A stretch of 64,000 nt of DNA, from assembly GCF_005405105.1 (NCBI RefSeq), contig NZ_BJDK01000010.1, positions 37,706 through 101,705 on the forward strand, given 5' to 3'. This document shows, piece after piece, positions 19,289 to 27,158 of the stretch. Below the pieces are notes generated by a model. The model was given only the letters and a program-made list of their open reading frames with translations. It was not told where the DNA came from and did not search any database. Each line of letters begins with the position of its first letter. The stretch's first letter is position 1. Position numbers and translations under genes: made by a program. This DNA is from Lactiplantibacillus dongliensis (lineage in GTDB: Bacteria; Bacillota; Bacilli; Lactobacillales; Lactobacillaceae).

Positions 19289-19372
19289 ACCTGTCACGCT
19301 CCTTCGTTTGTCTTTTCCCATTTTAGCATATTCTGAGCGGTGATAAATAGCGGGTTTACTTAGAAAGTGTTA

Positions 19373-19397
19373 AAAAAAGCCTGGCAAATTGCCAGAC
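19373..19397 (-). terminator. terminator after nusB
   Basis: GCCTGGCAA pairs with TTGCCAGAC (one wobble) at 19379-19397. On the minus strand the stem is followed by seven T. It separates the rplU-nusB block from folD. Confidence 0.85.
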
Positions 19398-19432
19398 TTT
19401 CAAGGTTGAACATCATATTGTTCGGTTTTAGA

Positions 19433-19852
19433 CTAAATGGCGTCGTGGGTAACGGCCTTACCTAAGACCCCACTGACGAACTTCCGAGATTGGTCATCGC
19501 TGAAAGCCTTCGTTAATTCGATAGCTTCATTGACGGCCACTTTGCCCGGAACATCATCGACATAATTCAACTCAAAAAAGGCAATGCGCAAGATGATTAA
19601 ATCCGTCTTGGCTAACCGGTCAAGCGACCAGGTACTGCTTAGATAAGGTTGAATCAAGCCATCCAATTCCGTCTGATGGGTTAATACCCCCGTCACCAAC
19701 GTGCTGAGGTAACTGGGAATTTCTAATTCATCAGTTTCATCAGGATTTAGTAACTGTTGGTAAAGCTGATTCTCATCAGCTTCCGGATTAGAGTTCAAAG
19801 CAAAGAGTGCTTGGAACGCCTTTTCACGGATTTCATGACGCGTTAAACTCAA
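19433..19852 (-). CDS. nusB: transcription antitermination factor NusB
   Basis: A 139-aa all-helical protein that binds boxA RNA with S10 for rRNA antitermination. Typical segments are RHEIREKAFQALFAL, LAKTDLIILRIAFFEL and the C-terminal VAVNEAIELTKAFSDD followed by KFVSGVLGK. It overlaps the upstream Asp23 gene by 4 bp. Confidence 0.95.
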   Translation of the reverse strand: MSLTRHEIREKAFQALFALNSNPEADENQLYQQLLNPDETDELEIPSYLSTLVTGVLTHQTELDGLIQPYLSSTWSLDRLAKTDLIILRIAFFELNYVDDVPGKVAVNEAIELTKAFSDDQSRKFVSGVLGKAVTHDAI

Positions 19853-20307
19853 GATTCTTCACCATCTTCATTTTCATCAGCTTCAGGGTCAGCATCGCCG
19901 AAAAGATTATTCGGATCAATGGCACTTTCTGTCTTTTCGGTAACAATCCCAGTAATGTGTACGTTAACTTCACTCAAGGCCAAATCAGTCATGAATAAAA
20001 TCTGTTGCTTAATCTTATCCTGAATCGCTAAAGCGACTTTCGGTACGGACACGCCGTAATCTAAGTAAGCATAGACATCGACACTGATACGATCATCGAC
20101 AATCGTTAACTTAACACCTTTACCAAGACTCTTCTTGCGACCGAACAACTCATTTACACTGGAAGAAATCGAGCCGCGCATGCGGTTGACGCCATCAATT
20201 TGGCTTACCGCGATACCAACGATTATCTCAAGCACTTCAGGTGCAATTTGAATTTGTCCTAAGCTGGGTTCTTTACTTTGTAACGTAATGTTGCTACTTT
20301 CAGCCAT
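19849..20307 (-). CDS. Asp23/Gls24 family envelope stress protein
   Basis: A 152-aa YqhY-like Asp23-family protein. The core (IQIAPEVLEIIVGIAVSQID followed by NRMRGS and YLDYGVSVPKVA) is conserved, and the C-terminus is very acidic. In Firmicutes it sits between efp and nusB, and in Bacillus it has been linked to control of fatty-acid synthesis; the exact role here is not known. No membrane segment. Confidence 0.88.
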   Translation of the reverse strand: MAESSNITLQSKEPSLGQIQIAPEVLEIIVGIAVSQIDGVNRMRGSISSSVNELFGRKKSLGKGVKLTIVDDRISVDVYAYLDYGVSVPKVALAIQDKIKQQILFMTDLALSEVNVHITGIVTEKTESAIDPNNLFGDADPEADENEDGEES

Positions 20308-20350
20308 TTTGACATTCCTCCAATTCCATGTTTGTCGGTACTAGATCACC

Positions 20351-20908
20351 TTAAGCCCGAGAAACGTAAGTGCTATCAACGGTGTTGACGATTAACTTGT
20401 CGCCCGCTTTAACGAAGAATGGCACTTGGATAATCGCACCAGTTTCCAACGTTGCTGGCTTAGAACCACCAGAAGCGGTGTCCCCTTTGATGCCAGGTTC
20501 CGTATCAGAAACTTCAAGCGTAACGGTATTAGGTAATTCAATTCCTAACACTTCGTTGTTATATAAGGTTACTTGAACTTCCATGTTTTCCTTCAAGAAC
20601 TTCAATTCATTTTGAATATGGTCCCCAGGAATTTCGATTTGTTCGTAAGTATCCGTGTTCATGAAGACATAGTTGTCACCATCTTCATAAAGATATTGCA
20701 TCGTGCTCTTTTCGATTGGGGCTTGTTCCATCTTAGCACCGGCACGGAAAGTCTTATCTTGAACGGCACCTGTCCGCAAGTTCTTAAGCTTTGAACGTAC
20801 AAAGGCGCCACCCTTACCAGGCTTAACGTGCTGGAATTCCACGATACGCCAAATGGCATGGTCTACTTCAATTGTTAAACCGTTTTTAAAATCTGCTGTT
20901 GAAATCAT
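20351..20908 (-). CDS. efp: elongation factor P
   Basis: A 185-aa three-domain translation factor that relieves stalling at polyproline. The tip loop [12 protein letters not shown] carries the lysine that is modified in some bacteria, and the C-terminal signature region includes [19 protein letters not shown]. It lies between pepP and the Asp23 gene, as in many Firmicutes. Confidence 0.96.
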   Translation of the reverse strand: MISTADFKNGLTIEVDHAIWRIVEFQHVKPGKGGAFVRSKLKNLRTGAVQDKTFRAGAKMEQAPIEKSTMQYLYEDGDNYVFMNTDTYEQIEIPGDHIQNELKFLKENMEVQVTLYNNEVLGIELPNTVTLEVSDTEPGIKGDTASGGSKPATLETGAIIQVPFFVKAGDKLIVNTVDSTYVSRA

Positions 20909-20975
20909 TTAAAGTCCTCCTATGAAGATATCTTTATTACTATAACAAGTGAGCGCCGTTGTGGCAACTGTCTTG

Positions 20976-22040
20976 TTACAAAATTAGTAAATTGCGGGTT
21001 GCTTGCGTTAACCGTTCGTGACCCGTCGCAGTGACTAAAATGTCATCTTCGATTCGCATCCCGCCGAGATCTGGGAAATAAACGCCCGGTTCTACGGTCA
21101 CAACACTATCGGCAACTAACATTTCCGGACTGCGTTTTGAAATTAACGGGGCTTCATGAATCGCTAACCCAATCCCATGGCCCATGCCATGGTTAAAGGC
21201 TTCACCATAGCCAGCGGCCGTAATTAAGTCACGACCAATCTGATCAAGATCCGCCCCAATCGCACCAGGACGAACTTGGTCAATCACGGCCTGTTGCGCC
21301 GATTGCACGACTTGGTAAGCCCTTTTGAGCTTTGCATCGGGTTCACCGAGGGCAAAAGTCCGGGTCATATCCGAGGTATAGCCATTCAAAAAGTACCCAA
21401 AATCCAAGGTTACTAGTTGACCAGCTGTCAGCCGGGCCTGCGAGGCTGTGCCATGCGGCAACGCGGCCCGCGCACCACCTAACACGATTGTCGTGAAAGA
21501 TGGCCCACTAGCACCACGTGACCGCATAAAAGCATCTAACAAGTTACTGACATCAATCTCACGCATTCCTGGCCGTACGAGACTGGTGACATACTCAAAA
21601 CCGGCATCGGCCAATTGTGCGGTGGCACGTAAAGCGTCAATCTCAGCGGCACTTTTAGTCTCACGTAATTGATCGACTACCGCTGGTAAAGCAACGAGGT
21701 CACTGGTGAGGTTCTCATCCAGATAACTATAAGCCTGATAAGGTAAGTCATCTTCAAAGCCCATCACACCGGTCTGCGTCTGCGCAATCACATCACAGAC
21801 CGCAGCTAGATAGTCCCGGGTGATGATCAAATGCTGATCGTCATACTGATCTGCAAACGCCGTCTGATACCGAGAATCGGTAATCAAGTAAACGGTGTCA
21901 TGTAGCACCAATAAATAACCGGCACCTGCCAAATCCGGCATGGCGGTTAAATATTGTAAATTGCTATCACTGGCGACTAAAAAGGCGTCAATCTTAAGCT
22001 GGTCAAACCTAGCTTGTAAGCGTGCAATTCGACTTAACAT
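20976..22040 (-). CDS. pepP: Xaa-Pro aminopeptidase (M24B)
   Basis: A 354-aa metallopeptidase that removes N-terminal residues before proline. It has an N-terminal creatinase-like domain (about 1-125) and a C-terminal pita-bread domain. Metal-binding residues appear in LDFGYFLNGYTSDMTR, NHGMGHGIGLAIHE, TVEPGVYFP and GGMRIEDD. The start ATG 22040 follows GGGAGTG; a longer frame from 22088 lacks a good site. It is functionally apt beside efp, as both concern proline-rich peptides. Confidence 0.93.
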   Translation of the reverse strand: MLSRIARLQARFDQLKIDAFLVASDSNLQYLTAMPDLAGAGYLLVLHDTVYLITDSRYQTAFADQYDDQHLIITRDYLAAVCDVIAQTQTGVMGFEDDLPYQAYSYLDENLTSDLVALPAVVDQLRETKSAAEIDALRATAQLADAGFEYVTSLVRPGMREIDVSNLLDAFMRSRGASGPSFTTIVLGGARAALPHGTASQARLTAGQLVTLDFGYFLNGYTSDMTRTFALGEPDAKLKRAYQVVQSAQQAVIDQVRPGAIGADLDQIGRDLITAAGYGEAFNHGMGHGIGLAIHEAPLISKRSPEMLVADSVVTVEPGVYFPDLGGMRIEDDILVTATGHERLTQATRNLLIL

Positions 22041-22126
22041 GTTGTCACTCCCATCATTAACACCGTCCATTATACCAAACTTCGGCAATAACGCGCAGTT
22101 TCGTTAAATTTGGTCGTGCTAAGCGT

Positions 22127-22157
22127 TAAAAAAAGAGCCTCACGCAGAGGCTCTTTC
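22127..22157 (-). terminator. terminator after rpmA
   Basis: GAGCCTC and GAGGCTC form a stem around a short loop (about 22135-22153). On the minus strand a T run follows. It closes rplU-prp-rpmA. Confidence 0.85.
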
Positions 22158-22163
22158 AAAAGA

Positions 22164-22442
22164 TTATTTTGCTGGGTAAACTGAAACTTGGCGCTTGTCG
22201 CGACCTTTACGTTCGAAACGAACGACACCGTCAACCTTTGCAAATAATGTATCGTCGCCACCACGGCCAACGTTAACACCAGGGTAAATATGCGTCCCGC
22301 GTTGACGGTAAAGGATGTTACCACCTTTAACAGTTTGGCCATCAGCCCGCTTGGCACCTAAACGCCGACCAGCTGAATCACGACCGTTGGCAGTAGAACC
22401 GCCACCTTTATGGTGAGAGAAGAATTGCAAATCCATTTTCAT
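22164..22442 (-). CDS. rpmA: 50S ribosomal protein L27, with cleavable N-terminal extension
   Basis: A 92-aa L27 with the usual [20 protein letters not shown]-terminal part. It begins [14 protein letters not shown]: the short LQFF extension typical of Firmicutes, which the protease Prp removes so that the tail can reach the peptidyl transferase centre. The prp gene is immediately upstream. Confidence 0.97.
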   Translation of the reverse strand: MKMDLQFFSHHKGGGSTANGRDSAGRRLGAKRADGQTVKGGNILYRQRGTHIYPGVNVGRGGDDTLFAKVDGVVRFERKGRDKRQVSVYPAK

Positions 22443-22466
22443 AGTAAGTCCACCTCCGAAATGTGG

Positions 22467-22802
22467 TTATCGTATTTGCTCACGAACCCGAATATAATCC
22501 GCATAGTTCGTGGCCACATCGTTTAATCCGAGTGTGAAACTCGCCAGCAACGTTTGTAATTGCGAATTTGCTAAGTCGAGCTTAGTAAAATCTGCAATCA
22601 ACAACCCGCCGTTAGTCTCATCACTTTGAATCGCTGGTTTGAGGTGCGCAACTTGTTCAATCCCATTGATTGTACTAATTGCTAACACCGAAACCGCTGC
22701 GCAAACGATGTCTTGTCCATAAGCACCTGAATCAGCATGACCCGTCAAACGAAAACTGGTGACTTGACCAGTTGGGTTGCGAGTAATCATGGCCTGAATC
22801 AT
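22467..22802 (-). CDS. prp: ribosomal-processing cysteine protease Prp
   Basis: A 111-aa protease of the L27 precursor. The catalytic His is in LTGHADSGAYG and the Cys in DIVCAAVSVLA, with family spacing. It lies between rplU and rpmA, its substrate gene. Confidence 0.94.
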   Translation of the reverse strand: MIQAMITRNPTGQVTSFRLTGHADSGAYGQDIVCAAVSVLAISTINGIEQVAHLKPAIQSDETNGGLLIADFTKLDLANSQLQTLLASFTLGLNDVATNYADYIRVREQIR

Positions 22803-22823
22803 AAGTAATGCCTACTTTCTTAT

Positions 22824-23132
22824 TTATGCGTTAATTGAGTCGATCGTTACCTTGGTATATGGTTGACGATGACCTTTCTTAGTATGTTGGCCCTTCTTAG
22901 CCTTGTACTTGAAAGTAATCACTTTACGTTCGCGGCCTTGTTTTTCAACAGTACCTTCGACCGTCGCACCATCAACAGTAGGGGTACCGATCTTGGTTGA
23001 ATCGCCACCGACAAAGACTACTTGATCAAAAGTAACCTTTTCGCCTGCAGCAGCATCAAGCTTTTCAACATAGATTGCTTGGCCTGCTTCAACTTTATAT
23101 TGTTTACCACCAGTTACAATAATTGCGTACAC
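22824..23132 (-). CDS. rplU: 50S ribosomal protein L21
   Basis: A 102-aa L21 with the [17 protein letters not shown] start and the basic C-terminal [21 protein letters not shown] choose GTG 23132, which has AAGGAGGTG upstream; a longer frame from 23162 runs into the leader. Promoter-proximal gene of rplU-prp-rpmA. Confidence 0.96.
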   Translation of the reverse strand: MYAIIVTGGKQYKVEAGQAIYVEKLDAAAGEKVTFDQVVFVGGDSTKIGTPTVDGATVEGTVEKQGRERKVITFKYKAKKGQHTKKGHRQPYTKVTIDSINA

Positions 23133-23250
23133 GTTTGTGCACCTCCTTAAATTATGAATCACTTAGACTCGCCAAGTTAAGCGTCATTGCTGAACTTAAG
23201 ACTCAACTCGTGCGGTTGTAGCTGCAGAAGTCCACAAATACAACATGAAA
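23133..23250 (-). ncRNA. candidate L21 leader upstream of rplU
   Basis: The untranslated region can fold: near-repeats GAGTCTTAAGTT and AACTTGGCGAGTC and their flanks CACGAGT and TAAGTG allow a long imperfect stem just before the rplU Shine-Dalgarno. Autoregulatory L21 leaders are known in Firmicutes. Boundaries and assignment are inferred. Confidence 0.4.
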
Positions 23251-23289
23251 ATATTATCAAATTACTGGCCAGTAGTCAAGCTATAAATG

Positions 23290-23919
23290 CTACTGCACAA
23301 AAAAATCAGTAAAGGTAATATTACCAACCGTCATTAAATGATGTAATTTTTTGATACATTTAGTCAAATATCGCGGCGTATAGATCATGTCATTCGCCAA
23401 CCAGTCAGTAATCAAGCCGACTGTCGAAGACACATAGTACGCAATCTGAATGCTGACCGGAACCTCCAAATCGGCAAACTGATCTTCAAAATCACGATAG
23501 AATCGTTGCATCCAATCACTCAGCTGCTCATCAATCCGCCGATTAACAGCCAACTGACTTTGATTCAACAATAAGGTCTTAAACGCATCGGCGTGCCGAT
23601 CGATGTACGTTAAGGCCTTGGATAAAGAGAGGACTTGGACACGCCGTAACGGATCAGCCGGGTTCGTAATGACTTCACTAATCGCCACCGTCACAATCGC
23701 CTGTTCAAATAATTCCGTCACCAAATCATTTAAAGCGTGGTTCACAAAATCAGATTTATCTTTATAATGTAAATAAAAAGTTCCGCGGGTCACTTCGGCT
23801 GTGGATGTTAATTGTTGGACCGAAATGTTTTCAACTTTATGGTCTTGCAGCAACGTGATTAGCGCCTGTCGCAACCGCCGCCGGGTTTTATCCACGCGCG
23901 GATCAATCTCATGACTCAT
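23290..23919 (-). CDS. TetR/AcrR family transcriptional regulator
   Basis: A 209-aa regulator. The N-terminal helix-turn-helix (RRRLRQALITLLQDHKVENI followed by TSTAEVTRGTFYLHYKDKSD) is typical of TetR. The C-terminal ligand domain is divergent. No obvious target operon is adjacent: the neighbours are rplU and a small plus-strand gene. ATG start with AGTAGGGAAG upstream. Confidence 0.9.
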   Translation of the reverse strand: MSHEIDPRVDKTRRRLRQALITLLQDHKVENISVQQLTSTAEVTRGTFYLHYKDKSDFVNHALNDLVTELFEQAIVTVAISEVITNPADPLRRVQVLSLSKALTYIDRHADAFKTLLLNQSQLAVNRRIDEQLSDWMQRFYRDFEDQFADLEVPVSIQIAYYVSSTVGLITDWLANDMIYTPRYLTKCIKKLHHLMTVGNITFTDFFVQ

Positions 23920-24060
23920 TCGACTTCCCTACTTTCTAAAATAAATATAACATCAAAAGTAAAAGTCGTCTATTTATTGCGATAATCAAGACGAAACCTG
24001 ATAAAGCGTTCATCATTTAACCATTAATTTCAAAAAAAATCGGTTTTTTCTTAATTTTAG

Positions 24061-24090
24061 TTGCAATATATGTCGTTTATGCTTTACAAT
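24061..24090 (+). promoter_or_regulatory. promoter of the small basic protein gene
   Basis: The -35 TTGCAA (24061-24066) and -10 TACAAT (24085-24090) are 18 bp apart, 38 bp before the start codon at 24128. Confidence 0.6.
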
Positions 24091-24127
24091 AATTATCATT
24101 GGACTAAAAGAAGGAGGAATTTCTCTC

Positions 24128-24283
24128 ATGACTGAAGTACGTAAACCATATAACACATGGGCATCACGTCGTCCAGTTGCTGACAAGCAAAAGCGGATTC
24201 GTCGCGAAAAGCAAACTGCTGCGATCCAACGTTTTGCTGCTGGTAAAACTGAAACGATCGAAGCAACCCCAAAAATCAAGTAA
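24128..24283 (+). CDS. small basic protein of unknown function (51 aa)
   Basis: An ATG preceded by an excellent GGAGG opens 51 codons: MTEVRKPYNTWASRRPVADK, then an Arg/Lys-rich helix (KRIRREKQ) and a short acidic/neutral tail. It has its own promoter and a strong bidirectional terminator, so it looks like a real monocistronic gene. Not recognised. The charge pattern would suit RNA or ribosome binding, but that is speculation. Confidence 0.75.
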   Translation: MTEVRKPYNTWASRRPVADKQKRIRREKQTAAIQRFAAGKTETIEATPKIK

Positions 24284-24287
24284 TCAA

Positions 24288-24335
24288 TCAAAAAAAGAAC
24301 TGGCCAGTTAATGGTCAGTTCTTTTTTTGATTGTT
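24288..24335. terminator. bidirectional terminator after the small basic protein
   Basis: AAAGAACTG-G-CCA pairs with TGG-T-CAGTTCTTT around a 5-base loop, with A and T runs on both sides. Confidence 0.85.
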
Positions 24336-24387
24336 TGATTGTAATTAACGTGCACGGTGTGCGGTTACTAAAGAAACTCCCGAATGC

Positions 24388-24513
24388 CTAGCGGTTATTA
24401 CGGGAGGCGGTAAAATGTTTACTGCTTGCATTCTCCTTAGCAACAAAGTTTGTATAATATTGCACGCCACCGGCAATGGCAATAATGCCGACAATTGCTA
24501 ATACTGGACCCAT
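24388..24513 (-). CDS. small membrane protein of unknown function (41 aa)
   Basis: The reading frame starts MGPVLAIVGIIAIAGGVQYY, a single transmembrane helix, followed by a polar tail ending SRNNR. It has AGGGAAGGAG upstream and a good promoter (24543-24571). Short single-helix proteins like this can be stress regulators or type I toxins; there is no evidence for either here. It is too short for ordinary ORF finding. Confidence 0.65.
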   Translation of the reverse strand: MGPVLAIVGIIAIAGGVQYYTNFVAKENASSKHFTASRNNR

Positions 24514-24542
24514 AAGCGTTTCTCCTTCCCTGTTACATTTAT

Positions 24543-24571
24543 ATTATCGTTATGTTACAGGAATATTTCAA
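24543..24571 (-). promoter_or_regulatory. promoter of the 41-aa membrane protein gene
   Basis: On the minus strand TTGAAA (24566-24571) and GATAAT (24543-24548) are 17 bp apart, about 30 bp before the start codon. Confidence 0.6.
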
Positions 24572-24653
24572 GGGAAATGTACTAATTTTTTGTTAGTTTT
24601 GGGAAATGTTTGGATTCTTTAATGTTTCTTAAGTTATTGAACGAAACATTATA

Positions 24654-24683
24654 CCAAAAAAGACTAAGTCACCCTTAGTCTTT
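24654..24683 (-). terminator. terminator after the SH3-like secreted protein gene
   Basis: AAAGACTAAG and CTTAGTCTTT form a stem with a 5-base loop. On the minus strand a T run follows. Confidence 0.85.
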
Positions 24684-24707
24684 CAGTTTTATATTAACCT
24701 TTTAAAA

Positions 24708-25418
24708 TTAGTCTAGCGATTGAATTAAATTTTCTAACGTTTCTGCAAAACTTCTTAATTTTTCTGATGCTAAGTCATTGTCTGACGAAATTGAAAAGTT
24801 TTCCAAATCATTTGCCATTGCTTTTAAATTTGCATTTTGAATCTTTGAGAAACGCCCCTTGAATATATCATAGATACCTAAGAGGGCTTTTCTTGTCATC
24901 GTTAATTCTTCAGTAGATCCATTATATTGACCTAGCCCATCATAACCAAGACTATTGCCCAATTCTTCATAGTTCTTAGCTGAAAAATTCACAAAATACT
25001 GAAACCCGGAATCCCCTAACATAGCCGCTCTATTAAACGAAGCAATATCATCTTTCAACTTTTTATTTTTATTAATTGGTGCTTTACCAGCAGTCAAATA
25101 CTTACTATAAATCCAGCCCTTTTTCTTTCCAGTTTTAATATAAGTTAAAGAAGCTCGCTTCTTACCAGCCCTTTTAATCGTCGCTTTCTTAGTGCCATAC
25201 CAAGTCGTATACTTATAATTCTTCATATTATGCTTTTTCTTAGTTAGCTTGGCGCTGCTGTAAATGTACCCTTTTTTACCATGATAGGCTTTCTTCGCAA
25301 TCTTAGACGTCGAGACAACTTTTACTTTACTAGCTGCATTAGCTGGAGTAGTCATCCCCGGTGCCACTAATGTCAAGCCTAGTACCAGCATCAAACCAGC
25401 TTTTATAAATTTTCTCAT
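24708..25418 (-). CDS. secreted protein with SH3-like wall-binding region, unknown function
   Basis: A 236-aa exported protein. The signal peptide is MRKFIKAGLMLVLGLTLVAP with cleavage near ANAA. Residues about 30-115 are Lys/Tyr/Gly-rich (GKKGYIYSSAKLTKKKHNMK, GWIYSKYLTAG), like the bacterial SH3/GW-type modules of lactobacillus surface proteins. The C-terminal half is helical and polar, with no recognised domain. Strong GAGGAG before the start. Standalone transcription unit next to the CRISPR locus. Confidence 0.8.
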   Translation of the reverse strand: MRKFIKAGLMLVLGLTLVAPGMTTPANAASKVKVVSTSKIAKKAYHGKKGYIYSSAKLTKKKHNMKNYKYTTWYGTKKATIKRAGKKRASLTYIKTGKKKGWIYSKYLTAGKAPINKNKKLKDDIASFNRAAMLGDSGFQYFVNFSAKNYEELGNSLGYDGLGQYNGSTEELTMTRKALLGIYDIFKGRFSKIQNANLKAMANDLENFSISSDNDLASEKLRSFAETLENLIQSLD

Positions 25419-25876
25419 CTTAAAAACTCCTCCTTTTTAATAAATCTTATTATAGCATCAATCATTTACTCGTCATCGGACTACCGTTAAACTGGCTTAT
25501 ATCGCTCATTGTAACGAGAACAATTCATCGTTATGTATTGGCGGTAATCAAATTTGTTTATATTAACTCACAATTATTTTGGTAGGATAACGTCGTCCTA
25601 TGTCGCTCGCCTTTACCAGGATTAAACGACAAAAATAATTAACTTTTGATAAAGAAAAATATGTATCTCATCACCATCAAACCATTACTAATTACAGATG
25701 GAATTTAATCTGTTGGAGAAACAATAAAACCTGTTCAGTTGAAAAAGGTTCTTTAAACTATTGTCAATAATTTATTGCTAGGGTATGCTTTAGACAATAG
25801 ATTGGCTTAGGTGCAAACTGATTTATTTTGGCAGTTATGCAAAATCAGAATGCTGTTATATCAAGGATCTCTTAGT
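25419..25876. other. gene-free AT-rich region and CRISPR leader
   Basis: No credible gene is seen in these 458 bases. A small hairpin (TAGGA 25583-25587 with TCCTA 25596-25600) and a perfect 8-bp inverted repeat CTATTGTC/GACAATAG (25758-25765 with 25793-25800) lie here. The last 100 or so bases before the first repeat are the probable leader, because the degenerate repeat is at the other end. Confidence 0.5.
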
Positions 25877-26209
25877 GTATTCCCCACGTATGTAGGGATG
25901 ATCCCGTATAACGCCAAGTACCGTAAGGACAAGCTAGGTATTCCCCACGTATGTAGGGATGATCCTGTCTGGAACGCGATTAAGACCGCTGCCGAAACGT
26001 ATTCCCCACGTATGTAGGGATGATCCCTTTGATGACAAAAAAAGACGCCTTAGCGATGGGTATTCCCCACGTATGTAGGGATGATCCCGTAGTTTAAATA
26101 GCCTATTAGCCGCAAAAGACGTATTCCCCACGTATGTAGGGATGATCCCTCGTCAACTTCTTCGTAGTGCTTGAATTTCGTGTATTCCCCACGTATGTAG
26201 GGACGATTT
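25877..26209 (+). CRISPR. type I-E CRISPR array, six repeats and five spacers, no cas genes nearby
   Basis: Six 28-bp repeats, GTATTCCCCACGTATG with TAGGGATGATCC, start at 25877, 25938, 25999, 26060, 26121 and 26182. The period is exactly 61 and all five spacers are 33 nt. The repeat has the type I-E pattern (5' GTATTCCCC, palindromic middle). The last copy is mutated at its 3' end, putting the leader at the left and transcription on the plus strand. No cas1, cas2 or Cascade gene lies anywhere in this window. Confidence 0.97.
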
Positions 26210-26320
26210 AAATGAAATCAATCAGCAAACAAAATTAACCACGTCTCAAATAACACTATTCACACGAACTAAGAATCCATCTTACAAGGCATTGTCATCG
26301 TAATTGTTTTCAAATAAAAA

Positions 26321-26349
26321 TTGACAGTCCGAACGTTCTTATCTATAAT
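26321..26349 (+). promoter_or_regulatory. consensus promoter of tRNA-Arg
   Basis: TTGACA (26321-26326) and TATAAT (26344-26349) are 17 bp apart, a full sigma-A consensus, 14 bp before the tRNA. Confidence 0.9.
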
Positions 26350-26362
26350 TATATCTGTTGTT

Positions 26363-26436
26363 GTCATGGTAGCTCAACTGGATAGAGCATCCGCCTTCTA
26401 AGCGGAGGGTTGTGAGTTCAAGTCTCACTCATGACA
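26363..26436 (+). tRNA. tRNA-Arg (anticodon TCT)
   Basis: A full cloverleaf: acceptor GTCATGG with TCATGAC, D arm GCTC/GAGC, anticodon stem TCCGC/GCGGA with loop CTTCTAA (anticodon TCT at 26397-26399), and T arm GTGAG-TTCAAGT-CTCAC. CCA is not encoded. Reads AGA codons. Own promoter and terminator; it lies directly downstream of the CRISPR array. Confidence 0.97.
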
Positions 26437-26460
26437 TATTCGCATAAATTAGAACACTTC

Positions 26461-26513
26461 AAAAAAGCAGGAATCCCGTTAAATCAACGTTTACGGTGGC
26501 TCCTGCTTTTTTG
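26461..26513 (+). terminator. terminator after tRNA-Arg
   Basis: AAAAAAGCAGGA pairs with TCCTGCTTTTTT, with an inner CCGT/ACGG stem and a T run. Confidence 0.85.
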
Positions 26514-26571
26514 TTTGTGTTAAAAAACACTATTGTAAACTATTTTGCCCAATACTTCTATATGTATAAAC

Positions 26572-26605
26572 AAAAAAGTGCAACCAGCCCCAGCCAGTCG
26601 CACTT
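26572..26605 (-). terminator. terminator after the dUTPase gene
   Basis: AGTGCGACTGG and CTGGTTGCACT form an imperfect stem followed by TTTTTT on the minus strand. Confidence 0.7.
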
Positions 26606-26608
26606 CCT

Positions 26609-27148
26609 TTAATAATTATTTTCCTGTCGTTCTTCATTCACTTGGTTCTTAGCTTCAAAAGCCGCCTGAATCTCGTCCTGCTTAAAGCCAAAATCAACCA
26701 ATCCAATCTTCAAAAAGACATGCCAAGCATGCTGATAACTCACTTGACGATGATCGAAATAAGCATCATACAGCAAATGTTTAATTGCCAAATACTGCTT
26801 ATTTAAATCAGTCGCCTGCTTGTCACCCAGCTCAGTCAAGGCATCGGCCGTCAGTGGCATCAAATGCGTCCACTGCTGAATCGCGGCGACTAAGAAGAAG
26901 AAATCCATCGCATCGACGTATTCATTTAAAAGGGTCTCACGATGCGTCTTACCCGCATCGGCCTTGCCCTTATGAATCTTCCAAACTTTGAACCATTCGG
27001 ACGTGTTGGCCATTTCAGCCAGCTCAACATCTAACGACACCATCGCATTCTGTAGGCGTTCGGCCGGCCGCCAGTGAATCGCTTGTTTGGCCGTAATGTC
27101 TTGATCCAATCGAATCGATTGTTGTTGTAATTTCGTTAAATCTAACAT
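26609..27148 (-). CDS. dimeric all-alpha dUTPase (dUTPase_2 family)
   Basis: A 179-aa helical protein of the MazG-related dimeric dUTP pyrophosphatase family. The metal-binding helices are visible as VELAEMANTSEWFKVWK and LLNEYVDAMDFFFLVA (ExxE and ExxxD patterns), with H/K residues between them for nucleotide binding. It would hydrolyse dUTP to dUMP and limit uracil in DNA. I use ATG 27148, which has AGAGGTG upstream. It is the last of three genes with two uncharacterised proteins. Confidence 0.85.
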   Translation of the reverse strand: MLDLTKLQQQSIRLDQDITAKQAIHWRPAERLQNAMVSLDVELAEMANTSEWFKVWKIHKGKADAGKTHRETLLNEYVDAMDFFFLVAAIQQWTHLMPLTADALTELGDKQATDLNKQYLAIKHLLYDAYFDHRQVSYQHAWHVFLKIGLVDFGFKQDEIQAAFEAKNQVNEERQENNY

Positions 27149-27158
27149 CAACACACCT

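Noticed and set aside
22070..22357. 95-aa frame antisense-shifted in rpmA
   Set aside because: Out-of-frame shadow of L27, which is certain.
25811..26131. Overlapping reading frames on both strands across the CRISPR array (repeated IPTYVG/YIRGEYP peptides)
   Set aside because: They are translations of the repeats; period and identity are explained by the array.
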